DNA of 64,000 nucleotides from Podospora pseudoanserina. Taxonomy: Eukaryota > Ascomycota > Sordariomycetes > Sordariales > Podosporaceae. A model generated the notes under the pieces. The model searched no databases and was not told where the DNA came from. It worked only from the letters and a program-made list of their open reading frames with translations. Below, one piece after another: positions 37,301 to 47,562 of this stretch (its first letter is position 1; each line of letters starts with the position of its first letter). The position numbers and the translations under genes were made by a program. Location of the stretch: positions 2,604,001 to 2,668,000 of the forward strand of contig NC_085920.1 in the NCBI RefSeq assembly GCF_035222485.1, read 5' to 3'.

Positions 37301-38395
37301 GGCCCCCTGGTACACCGTAGGCGGACCGAAGGGCTGCTGGTCCGGAGCTTCAGTCGGCGTCCAAGGCCGGGTGGGCTGTGGCTGCGCCGGGGGACGTTGG
37401 CCACCGTATTGCGCCAGTCGTGACTGTGCAGCAGCGCTTTGAGCCTGTTGCGCTTGTAGAGCATTAAGAGTCGCGGTCCCGGAGATGCCTGCAGCAGCAT
37501 ATCGTGCCTCGATGCCGCCCCCAGGAATCGCACCTGGCTCCACAATAGGAGTCTCAGGGGGCGGGGGTGATCCACGACTGGCGCGAGTCGTCGAGGTTGA
37601 CGCCGTCGACGAAAAGCGGTTGATATTGCTTGCGCCGCCGGGAGGAGGATAGTAGGGCTTTTGCTGATAGGCATTCGAAATTTTTGGCGCTGGAGAGGCA
37701 GAGCTAGTCGAAGAAGAAGTCGAGGTCGAGATGGAAACGGCTGGGTTCCTGAGAGGCTTTGCGAACAACTCATCCCTGTCATCCCCTGGGCTGTCAGGGC
37801 TCTGCAGCGGTTTGGGTGCTGTTCCACGCCGTTCAGCAAGACCAGCCTTCTTGTCTCCAGTGTTCAGGGTCGGCCGTGAAGCTGAGTCTCCGTACGGCTT
37901 GGGACTTGATGATACCGGTGGAGGACTGTAGAGCCTACCAACAGGCGCGGGTGAAGAGGTCTTGCGGCCATCATCTGGATAGGGTAGCCGACTGGGCTTT
38001 GATGGCTGGGTAGTCTTGTGGAAGTCGTCGTCAGGATACGGAAGCGGCGCCGCAGAGCTTGAGCCCCCGAAAGGAAACGAGGGGAGTGGTGGCAGGGACG
38101 CAATTGCTGGCTTGGGTGCTGGCGATGACGATGGGCCTGCCGCGGTTGAGGACGAGTAGGAAGACGACGATGAAGGCGGGGCAGGATACTTTGGCCGGTT
38201 GGATGCCTTATCGGGGGCCGGGCTCAGCGGTTTGAATATTCTCAACGGCTCAACGGTCGGACTGTCGCAATCTTCCCCAGACGGCGCTGGGCGGCTCATA
38301 AAGAGCTCATCATCCGGGACATCGCGCGACCGGCTGGCCATCTTGTCAGGATGGTGTGCGGGGTGATATGCGCCGGCTTGCGCTGAAACTGCCAC
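34387..38395 (-). CDS. WW domain plus PhoD-like phosphatase, 1293 aa
   Basis: Exons 38395-35697, 35643-34955 and 34880-34387 (donors GTGAGT and GTTTGT) total 1294 codons without phase error. The first about 540 residues are Pro/Ser/Ala-rich and disordered. A WW domain follows at about 548-585 ('LPEGWIAHLDQNSGQYYYIHLATQATQWEFP' pattern, both Trp present). The C-terminal half is a fungal PhoD-like metallophosphoesterase domain: 'GVYFGPYLRYVNMD', 'AHSGNDFAPSTNQNERARLGG', 'VLQIDDHDIFDGFGSYPDY' (metal-site Asp/His) and 'GPAMVVIGPDCRSERT'. PhoD-type enzymes hydrolyse phosphodiesters or monoesters, but the substrate of this fungal branch is unknown. WW domains bind Pro-rich partners. There is no signal peptide, so it is probably cytosolic. 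An alternative start is the in-frame ATG at 38341. The N-terminal Pro-rich region could fold back on its own WW domain (speculative). Confidence 0.92.
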
Positions 38396-39176
38396 TGCCG
38401 GGCACAGAAGTTGAAACTAGGTACGGGATCTAGGGACTGCTTTCCCTCTCCAGATCCTTGAGGTGCGTGTATATCTCTCACCGAGAAAGCTGCAAGTGGT
38501 GCCGGCAAAGGGTCGTGATTCTGCCTGATGGAAGGCGGGGTGGTGCAGGGTTGGGAGACGACGTCCTCTCGCCAAGGCGTCAGCTGCAAGACGAACCCCT
38601 CCTTGAACCAGAAACGAAGCACCCAGAAGACAACGAGTTAGAGGATGATGTCCGGAAGCACATGCAGTTGAGACAGGAATGCCAGAAAAAAAAAAGTTAC
38701 AGATCGAGACGTCGACGGGAGACCGGGGACGAGGTCAATATGCGGCCAGATGCGCAGACCCTCCTGACAGGGGAGTACCGAGGAGAGACAGGGGATTGTT
38801 CCGCGGGAGGGGCACCGACATGGGAGGTGGCGGCACTTGCGCACAGCTTCACGCTCAAGGAAGGACCCGTCGGCGAGCGCAACCGTGATTGGCCTTGCAC
38901 CGTGGGCGCTTAGAGGTCTGCCCGTCTCCAGCCAGTGAGCAGCCCAAGCAAAGCGCCTTCACTGCCATGGCATGTGGCATGGCGGTTGCGTACCCTCACA
39001 ATTGGGCATATCGCATTGAAGTCGACCCCGCCTAGACTCCATCTGAACATGCCGAGACGATAGAGAAGAAGCAGCAGATGCGGGTTGGGGGCGGAAAACT
39101 GCCCGTTCATAAATTGAGTGGTACGGAGTAGCTACCTACCTATCTTCTCAGAGTCTTTCCAGCAAAGCTCGGTTCA
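38396..39176. other. Intergenic region upstream of WW-PhoD gene
   Basis: About 780 bp, presumably the promoter and 5' UTR of the WW-PhoD gene. No other coding sequence is recognised. Confidence 0.45.
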
Positions 39177-41160
39177 TTAAGCCTTCGCACGCTGTACTTT
39201 CCACCAGTGCCCAAGTCGAAGGCTGTCCATCAAATGTACAATTTCATACTCGTCAGTCATAGGATATGTTTTTGCTTTTGGTCTAACTAACCACCTACTG
39301 CCCTCATTCTCACCCGCCTTGTTGAAATACACTTCCCTGGGGGAGGGCAAGACAAGCGTCTGTTCCACTAGGCAACGCGATTCGTGCTTTTCATAGTCGG
39401 ACCAAGTGCCTGCCAGGGGTTGATTTATCTGACAGCAGCATGCCTGCCCTCTGACAACCATCATCTGGGTAGGCTTGTGGAAAACTCGAGTCCTGCACAA
39501 GTCAAAACGGCACTTGCCCAGGACAATTTGGGCGCCGTTGTTGTAGCTGAGCACCATGCCGTAGACTTGGTTCCTTGTCCAGCTATGAGTCTTTGCTTTG
39601 TTGTTTTCTGGAAAGTAGAACAATTAAATGCTGGCTAGATCACCGAGTCGAGCGAAACTGTCGCGGCTCAAGTGAGCATCGCGTGGGCGCAACGGTGGTA
39701 CGGGGCTTGGTTGACCGATCCTAGGGTCACGATAACCCTGAACAGAACAGAAAGTGCTGATGGTTTCTGATAGGAACCATCGCGGTTCATTTTGAGATGG
39801 AGAACCAATGCCGTGGGCATGATGCTGTGCTCATTTACCATGTAGGTCTGATGGCTGTTGTACCGTAGACAAAATAGACCCCCAACCCAACCGATACCAG
39901 AGAGCTCCCTGCGAAACTATGATGTGACATGTAAGCATGCTGCGGACAGAACAAGCAGACTAGTCATGAGCATGCGATACAACATACCAGTAATGCCGTA
40001 TGGTAGCCCAGAACAACTTCACGACATGCCGTGATTTTGTCGCCGGATGGGGTAGGAACGTATATCCATTGGCAATGATTCAGAGACTTGGACGCAGTGG
40101 CGGCACAGGGATATGATCCATCTGTATGGGCGTGAACGCCCTCGACGCCATCCTCGCCGACCATAAAAGTGATACAACTCGCCCTGTTCCACTTCCACGG
40201 TCCAACACCGCTCAACCATAGGCGGTAGGTTTATCCTAGTAGGGGGTGTGGGCGTGTCCCAGACGGGGATTGCGAATCTGGATTCACACTACCCAGACGT
40301 AAGGCGCCTGAGACCAGACTACCAAGGCAAGGTCAGTATCGGTGAGGGCGCTGATAGAGGAGCCAGAGGGACAGACCTTGAACCACCAAACGGCCCCTCG
40401 CACATCCCTTTCATCAAACACTGCAAAGGCCTTTGATTCGGACCTCCCAGGGCGATGGACGGGCTTTTCTTGTAGCCTTTCAACCCTCTGAAGTCCGCGC
40501 GAGTCGACGGTCAGACGAATGATCTGTGGCATGGCCGACTCACAACCGTTTGCTGCGAGGACAGGTTCTCCGCCGCGCTCCCAAAGCGGAAATCTAGGAT
40601 AGATGAAAAGCTTGTGGCATGACAGACAGCGGGGGCCCATTTTCCGCGAGCCCAATCACTCGAGTGAGCCTCCAAACAAGGTTGTCGGCCGAGAAGTTTT
40701 GGATCATCTTCGTAAGCTCGGGTGGCAGCCGGGTAAGCTGGGGCAAGCCCGAGAGCTGCAGCAAAATGGTGTACAGGGAGGATCTCGATGTTGCTATTCT
40801 CTAGTTGTAGCTTGGGGCGAATATTCCATGGTTGGCTCCATGCGGAAAACTCCCGCAGCGCTGTCAGTACCTCCTGCTCCGATATTTGGCGGTATCGCAT
40901 AAAGATACGGAAGCAGTCATCGTGTACTGAGAGGCGGTTAGAAACTGTGCTTCATGGTGAATGACAAGATACCAATTACCCCGCGAACGCTGTTCCTGAC
41001 TCTTGAGTTCTTGTGCAGCGAAGGCTCGGATCAGCGCCGAAAACTTTCAGATTCGTCAGTCGTGTCGGCCTGAAGCTCCTGTGCCGGCCATCTTCCAGAT
41101 AGCCAGGCGACCAACAGTCGCAGAGGGCGCAGCGCGATTTCCACATGAGTGCCATCGCAA
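39177..41160 (-). pseudogene. Uncharacterised fungal CxxC-type family gene, probably decaying
   Basis: Scattered minus-strand segments match, in the right order, the blocks I remember from a large uncharacterised family of filamentous fungi. These are an N-terminal 'CALCDC' motif (about 41,125), 'HDDCFRIFMRY' (about 40,895), 'KLFIYPRFPLWERGGEPV' with 'VDSRGLQRVERLQEKP' and 'AVFDERDVRGAVWWFK' (40,610-40,385, ending at a GTCTGT donor), 'VWDTPTPP' (about 40,257), 'ITFMVGEDGVEGVHAHT' with 'QWIYVPTPSGDKITA' (40,170-40,020, ending at GTATGT), and 'VYGMVLSYNNGAQIVLGKCRFD' (about 39,555). The frame shifts once between the 'VWDTPTPP' and 'ITFMV' blocks (near 40,185) without a splice site to explain it, and the first exons do not join in phase. 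I therefore read it as a pseudogene or a gene with a consensus error. No function is known to me. Host gene, not a mobile element. Confidence 0.55.
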
Positions 41161-42233
41161 TTGATACTGGTAGGCGTCAATGGTTGAGGTCGAACACAGA
41201 AGAAGGTTGGCTTTTTTTCTTCTTCGTAAAACCAAGCGGTGTCGAGAAAATTAAGCTCTCAACACAAGCCACAAGCCTGATTGATGTCTTAACCACTGCC
41301 ATTTTGACAAGCCCTCAGCCCAGTTCTCGTAGCCACACTTGGAGAGAGCCGATGAGGCTTGTAAACTTAGTTCTGTACCTTCACAGGGTCAGCTCGACAT
41401 AGTTCAAGAAAGTAATGTTATGAGAGCTCGCTCTCTCTCTTATACCATGATATCAAAAGGGGAAGCCGATGATGAGAATGAAAAAGGTAACGCGTTGCAA
41501 CGTCGTCTCAGCCAGGCCGTCTTACACGGCTTCTGGACCAATCGGAGCTGCTGATGGGCATGCGGGGTTAGCCGCTTCGTGCATGGGCATCATGGACATC
41601 TGCGGTAGCTTCTGAACACAGTCACCTGCAATTGCAAAAATATCTGCAACTGTCTCTGCATTGCATCATCAACTCTGGATGCCGCTCCCGGCCGATGGCC
41701 TGGGCTTCGGAGCTTCCTCATCACCCCCGCTCCAGTGGATATTGAGACGATGTCGGACGGGAGGCTGGGGACCAGTTGCACCTGCATCTCGTCAAGTGAC
41801 AAGAGATGGGATGATGTTTACAACAGCCACGACACCCCTTGCTATTTAGCTTCTTTCTTCATTTCATCCTCTTTCCTCTTTGTTTTTCTATGAAAATTCA
41901 TCCGACCCTATCTTTCTTGACATATTCCAGCCTGTCACCCGCATCCTCCACTGGCGGCCATTTCCCCACAGTCGCTTGGCAGCCCCGCAAGGACCGGGGC
42001 TGCAAGAAGCGTTTCTTGGCTGCTTGGAGCTATTCAGAATCCCCACCCTCAGAGCTTGTTATCGGCCGGCCCCCTCCAAGTCCAAGCCATTGACGAACCA
42101 AAGATCCTGTTGTTCGTCCAGTCTTTGGTCCGACTCGGATATAAGTCTCGTCCAAGGTCGTGACGGCGAAAACAGACTTTCCCCCCTCTTGCTGTTCATC
42201 CCCGTGCCCGCAAAGCCCAAGCACAAGCCCACC
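41161..42233. other. Intergenic region upstream of MFS gene
   Basis: About 1.1 kb with no recognised coding sequence; presumably the promoter and 5' UTR of the MFS gene (T/C-rich from about 41,840). Confidence 0.45.
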
Positions 42234-44040
42234 ATGTCACTGCATCGTGTTGCGTCGCTCGAAACTTTCGCCATCCTCCCAACCGACCAGAGATCAAGGA
42301 GGAGCTCCGATGCTTCGGCTCGCGCCCGCAAATTAACCTTCAACCCACTCCCGCAAGAATGGGATCCTCCAGCTGGCCTGGACCAACTTCATGCCGTTGG
42401 CGCCTTTGAGGTGCCTCGCTGGAAGCGTCTACGTAGGTCTCGCATCTCCTCACTGTGGCCTTTTGGTGTCGTTGCCCCAGTGTGCTCATGCAGTGTGTGA
42501 GAACAGTCCAGGTTGCCGCCGCCGTCTTCTACTGCCTCTTCGCGTCCGGTGTTGTCTTTGGATATGCCGCCATCAAGCCAGTCCTCAAGTCGGAGGGTGC
42601 CTACAAAGATATCTGCTCAGCCCCGGGCGGGCTAGTCAGCGAGGACACATGCATAGAGATACATCTGAACTTGATGTTCACGGTGGCCGCTGTGGCTACG
42701 AATGTTGCTGCTCTCCCTATTGGAGCTATCCTCGATCACTATGGGCCTCGGGTGTGTGGTATACTTGGCAGTCTCTTCCTGGCCATTGGCGCGGCGCTGA
42801 TGGCCAACGAGAGCCGCTTGCCTTTTGACGGCTTGTTGTTTGGTTATCTTTTCCTGGCTCTGGGAGGCCCCTTTACCTACATCTCGTCGTTCCAGCTGTC
42901 CAATGCCTTCCCCAAAAACTCGGGCCTCATTTTGGCCCTCTTGACGGGCGCTTTCGACGCCTCCAGCGCCTTGTTCTTGGTGTACCGGATCGTCTTTCAA
43001 AAGTCAGAGGGCGCCTTTGGACATCAGCGGTTCTTCATGGTGTACTTGATTGTACCTGTGGTGATCATCATCTTGCAGTTTACGCTGATGCCATCTCAGT
43101 CTTACAAGACGGTTGGTGAGCTGGTGGAGGAGATCGAGGAGCCAGTCGCCGAGGAACCGGATGACCAGGTTGACGAAGAAACCGCCCTGCTCCAGGAGGA
43201 GGAAAGACAACATCGCGCCGATGTCATCGAGGGTCTCCAGAACGTGCTCGGCTCGGCCAAGGCGGACAAGCAAGCGAAACGCGAGGAGCGCAAGAATGAG
43301 ATCTCGGGTGTCTGGGGTGTCATGCACCCCTACACGTCTTGGGAGCAGATCAAGTCCCCTTGGTTTATCTTGATCTGCGCTTTTACTGGTATGCTGCTGC
43401 TTTATCTGATCCTCGACGTGCGTCTAATGTTTGGTTGTTCACAGTTATCCAAATGACCCGCATCAATTACTTCGTTGCCACAATTCGCGCCCAGTACGAA
43501 GCCATCTTTGGCTCTATCGAAAAAGCGGCCGAGATCAACGAATTCTTCGACCTCGCTCTCCCCATCGGCGGTATTCTCAGCATTCCCTTCATTGGTATGA
43601 TTCTCGACCACACCAGCACCGTTACCGTGCTTGCCTGCCTCGTCACATGCGCCACCACGATCGGCGTCCTGGGTATCATCCCGCAGACATGGGCTGCGTA
43701 CGGAAATATTTGCCTGTTTGTTCTTTACCGTCCATTTTATTACACGGCGGTGTCGGACTACAGCGCCAAGGTGTTTGGATTCAGGACGTTTGGCAAGGTT
43801 TACGGTACGATTATCTGCCTGTCTGGCGTCTTCAACTTCTCGCAGTCTGGGTTGGATTTCTTGTTTCACCAAACCTTCAAGGGCAATCCTCTACCGGTGA
43901 ATGTGATGTTGTTGAGTTTGGGGCTGGCAGTTGGTCTCGGGCTGGTAGGCTTCGTGGCTATCAAGGCAAAGATGATCAAGAGGAAGATGCTTTCAGAGGA
44001 GGCATACGGTGCGTTCAGTGACCCAAGGTGGAATCACTAG
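42234..44040 (+). CDS. FMP42-like major facilitator superfamily transporter
   Basis: Exons 42234-42436, 42481-43388 and 43445-44040 total 568 residues with matching phases; introns are 44 nt (GTCTCG..CCAG, a weak donor) and 56 nt (GTATGC..ACAG). A cytosolic N-terminus (MSLHRVASLETFAILPTDQR) precedes about twelve membrane helices. The MFS signature after helix two reads 'GAILDHYGPRVCGILGS', and its second-half counterpart 'GMILDHTSTVTVLA'. A long charged loop between helices six and seven ('ELVEEIEEPVAEEPDDQ..') is typical of fungal members related to yeast Fmp42 and to LAT3/SLC43-type carriers. The substrate is not visible; amino acids are possible by analogy. Without the 44-nt intron, the membrane frame could start only downstream of the ATG, so the first junction deserves a transcript check. 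Confidence 0.88.
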
Positions 44041-44880
44041 GGGAGGTCCAGCTTCAGCAAGAAGAGCAGGAGAAACAGATTGTCGCGGAGTTACCAGAAT
44101 AGCGGGGGTGAGTTGTAAAAAGAAACAAGAAGAATGTTGGAAAGGAAAAGGAAAAGGGATTGGAGGACCATAATGGTGTTTTTGTGTGACATGGACAAAT
44201 CGGTTTGGATGATACCTGCATGGTGGGAGGAGGAACGCATGGGCACATGGCGATGGCGCACTAAGGATTTTTCGTTTAACGGGGCATTTATGTTGAGCAT
44301 GAGTGGTAAGCAAAGCAGTCGAATATTTAACATTTGCATATCGGACCTTTGCCCGCTTTCTCTCTCGTGATACCTTGAGTACGGGTTACAGTTGCTGCTT
44401 GGACAAGACTATACCAGTGGGCGACACCTAACCTACCAAATTGGCGCGCACGACGTCATTTTAATTTTTTCGATGTCTATAAAATCTAGAAAACTATCGT
44501 TTTGACACCTGCTCTTGAACAAGACTGGCAACATATTGCGCAAGACCAATCGAAGACTCTCGTACAAGTATCTATCCAACCTGTTTCAAAAACCATCAAC
44601 CATATTTCAAGATACCTTTTATGGACTACCTGTCTTCTGTTCCACTGGATTATCATTGTTCAAAAGCCTTCTGAAATCAGCTAGACAGACGGCACGCTGC
44701 CTTAAAAAACCATTCGCATGGTGTTGAAAGACACACCAGTAGTACCACATGGCCACCCGAGTACACTTGAACACAACCTATACTCTCGACCTGCCAACTC
44801 CTTGAATTCTTCTCCTCATAACCTCACCCTCCAAACTACAACCAGACCAATCCTAGGTGGCAAAGAAGCAAAACCCCTTC
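44041..44880. other. Convergent intergenic region between MFS gene and HOS2
   Basis: About 840 bp between two 3' ends. From about 44,830 the sequence becomes C/T-rich as it enters the Glu-rich C-terminal codons of HOS2 on the other strand. No extra gene is seen. Confidence 0.45.
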
Positions 44881-46383
44881 CTAAACAGCCATCTCCCCCT
44901 CCACTCCCAACCCCTGCTCCTTCACCCTCCGCTCCACCTCATCCCCCTCCCTCTCCCCCCTCTCCTCCTTCAACCTCTCCTCCACCTCATCCCTCACCGG
45001 CCCCAAATCCGGTGGGATAATACTGCTCTGCACGCTCGGCGCGTGCTGCACAAACCTCAACTGCTCATGCACATGCGCCACAATATCCCTCAGCCTCTTC
45101 TCCGTATTCTTGTTATTCCTCGGCTCACTCATACTCTGCTCCAGCGTCGGAAAAAGCGTCTCGTGCACAAAGTGCTGCCTCCACGGCGCATGCTGCGGGA
45201 TCTCCGCCGGAATGTTCTGGTCGGCGCCAATCGCGATGGAGGTCTCGTACGCCCACGCCCTGGCCACGTTTCGGGGCGTGTACCCCCCCCCACCAAACAA
45301 AATCATGGGAATGCCTAGACTTTTGCAAAACCTCACGCAGGCCGCGTGACCCTCTACCTTCAGATTGAACCTACCAAGTCGGTCGCCAGCAAGAGAGTCG
45401 GCGCCGCACTGGAGGGCGATCGCACTCGGGCGGAACGTGGTGTTGACTTGCCCAATGATGGACTTGAACAGGTGCTCGTACTGCTCGTCTGTGATGCCGT
45501 CGTTGAGGGGAACGTTGATGGCGTGGTGAGCTCCGGGGTTGTGCTCGGATTTCGGACCGTTGTCGTTCAGCCCGCCGGTGCCGGGAAAGAAGACTTCGGG
45601 TTGGTACTTGTGGAACGAGACGGTCATGACGCGGTCGGTGCTGAAGAAGGCCTCTTCTACGCCGTCGCCGTGGTGGACGTCAATGTCGATGTATAACACG
45701 CGGGGGTAGAGCCGCAAGAGCTGGAGGATGGCGAGGACGATGTCGTTGATGTAGCAGAACCCGGAGGCTTCGGACTTTTTGGCGTGGTGAAGGCCGCCGC
45801 CCCAGGCGATGGCGATGTCGGATTGTTTGTTGCAGATTTTGCGGGCGGCGTCTAGGGAGGTGCCGGCTGACATGGAGCAGTAGTCGTAGAGACCGTGGAA
45901 GAGGGGACAGTCGGAACCGCCGAGGTTGAACTTGACGTCCTTGTCGGGGTTATCCAGGTCTCGGGGTTGGTCCTCTGGGGCGGCCGTCGCGAGGTAGTCC
46001 AGATAATCGCTCGAGTGGAAAGAGTTGAGCTCTTCGTAGGTGGCGTGCCGGGTGTTGTAGTTGTCCATGGCGAAGGGCATGCCATAGGCTGTCACCAAGC
46101 TTTTGGTGAGAGTTAAGCGCCAGGGCTTCATTGGGTGGGTTTGGCCAAAATGGTGCTTTTCCATCTCGGAGGTCGCGTGGTATGAGACCGTGTACCCTTT
46201 GGGTCTGACGATGTTGAACTCTTGGGCGGCGAGCTTCATTTTCTCAAAGTAGGCGGCGTTTTCGTGGTCGCTGGCCCTTCCGAGTGGGATCTCGAATTCC
46301 TCCACGACTGGATCCATGTCGATGTTGTGAGGGAGGTAATTGGTCTTTGGCGGACGCCAGCGGTACGAATCGACGTCCATCAT
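44881..46383 (-). CDS. HOS2: Class I histone deacetylase, HOS2 type
   Basis: Zn-dependent deacetylase that, in yeast, is the catalytic subunit of the Set3 complex and acts on H3/H4 in transcribed regions. Single exon of 500 residues from the ATG at 46383 (MMDVDSYRWRPPK). The longer upstream frame is not needed: its extra 56 residues are not family-like. Class I markers: 'GQTHPMKPWRLTLTKSLV', 'ATYEELNSFHSSDYLDYL', 'AWGGGLHHAKKSEASGFCYIND' (catalytic His pair), 'VLYIDIDVHHGDGVEEAF' (Zn ligands), 'PGAHHAINVPLNDGI', 'LQCGADSLAGDRLGRF' (Asp ligand) and 'LFGGGGYTPRNVARAW'. 'NYLPHNIDMDPVVEEFEI' style N-terminal sequence and the overall pattern fit HOS2 better than RPD3. The C-terminal about 50 residues are Glu/Arg-rich. 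It diverges from the ING-PHD gene. Confidence 0.93.
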   Translation of the reverse strand: MMDVDSYRWRPPKTNYLPHNIDMDPVVEEFEIPLGRASDHENAAYFEKMKLAAQEFNIVRPKGYTVSYHATSEMEKHHFGQTHPMKPWRLTLTKSLVTAYGMPFAMDNYNTRHATYEELNSFHSSDYLDYLATAAPEDQPRDLDNPDKDVKFNLGGSDCPLFHGLYDYCSMSAGTSLDAARKICNKQSDIAIAWGGGLHHAKKSEASGFCYINDIVLAILQLLRLYPRVLYIDIDVHHGDGVEEAFFSTDRVMTVSFHKYQPEVFFPGTGGLNDNGPKSEHNPGAHHAINVPLNDGITDEQYEHLFKSIIGQVNTTFRPSAIALQCGADSLAGDRLGRFNLKVEGHAACVRFCKSLGIPMILFGGGGYTPRNVARAWAYETSIAIGADQNIPAEIPQHAPWRQHFVHETLFPTLEQSMSEPRNNKNTEKRLRDIVAHVHEQLRFVQHAPSVQSSIIPPDLGPVRDEVEERLKEERGEREGDEVERRVKEQGLGVEGEMAV

Positions 46384-46677
46384 TTCGAAGTGGTGGTGAG
46401 TTTGTGTGAGATGGGACGAAAATCTCAGGTGAGTGAAGGGCTTGGGAACGAGCTTTCTTCGAAAGAAATACGGGCCCTGCCGCCGAGCTTCAACAAATAT
46501 ACGGGCCTCGCCTCGGAACAAGCTGGAGCTCGACGTTGAGCAAGCTCTCAATGTACAAAAATTTCGACAAATATACTGACTTGTGATGAATGATAGCTCG
46601 CTGAGATGAAAACCGTCGCGTAAAATTCACCAGTACAGTCACGTAAATGATTCCAGTTGGTTATCACTTCTCGATGG

Positions 46678-46701
46678 TGATGATGATGATGATGATGATG
46701 A
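46678..46701. repeat. (TGA)8 microsatellite
   Basis: Eight exact TGA units, in the HOS2/ING intergenic region. Confidence 0.95.
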
Positions 46702-47304
46702 TCGTGATTTCTGCACCTGGGTACCCTACAACTGTGATAGACAGTAAAAAACCGCCTGTGTGAAGTGAGGAACTGTGTAGTGTAACAAATTGATTGTGTT
46801 TGAAAGACCGTGCTGAGTTGAGATCTTGAAAAGACCCTGGTGCCAGAAGCTGCCCATCTGCAATTGGTGGTTGCACCAGTCTGGCGTGGCGATCCCTAAC
46901 CGTGAAAGAGGCTAACCGCTTTGGGTCTAGTCAGCCGCAATCCGGCAGGGGCAGCCTTTCTCCAGTTTTGATGATTAACTCCACAGCCGCCACACCAGAA
47001 ACCTTTCCCTTTGGTGGACAGGGATCATATCAACTTGCATACAGTAACCTCCATCCACACGTAGCGACAAACACCACCGTGAAAAGGTCCTTTTTTTTCT
47101 TTTTCGACAACAGGAAAAAGAGACAGTCGTGTTGTCTGGCTCCTGAGGTGAGCAAGCGGAATCTTTGCTCTTGACCCAAAACCCCAAGCTCTCCCCAAAC
47201 AAGCCTCAAGAGCACCGAGGCACGCTGCGTCATTCTCGGCTTGGAGTCGTCCCACTCGCGACTCCACGCGCCTGCTCTCGCTTTTGCTCTCTTCCCTGCC
47301 CCAG

Positions 47305-47323
47305 TCTCTCTCTCTCTCTCTCT
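47305..47323. repeat. (CT)n pyrimidine tract
   Basis: About nine CT units in a longer pyrimidine-rich stretch upstream of the ING-PHD gene; likely promoter or 5' UTR sequence. Confidence 0.9.
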
Positions 47324-47562
47324 ATCGATTTCATCTCACTCAATGCGCATTCGGAGTTTATCAGCGTTGATATACATCCGCTTTTTTTTTTTTCTCTCTC
47401 AGTCTTTTCATTCAAGTTCTCTCCTTCAACAGCCAGACCTGCCCAAGAGTCGGTGTCAGGATTTCTTCAAATTTCGACTGCGCTATACCCTTCAACTTAT
47501 CAGTCTTACTTTTCATACCGCCATATAAGCACACGCTGAACTCGCGTGAGTTAACACTCATC

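Larger units (their letters stand above)
46384..47562. other. Divergent promoter region between HOS2 and ING-PHD gene
   Basis: About 1.2 kb shared by two chromatin genes. It includes a TGA microsatellite (46678-46701), T-rich and (CT)n pyrimidine tracts (47305-47323), and T10-type runs typical of strong fungal promoters or 5' UTRs. No other gene is seen. Confidence 0.5.
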
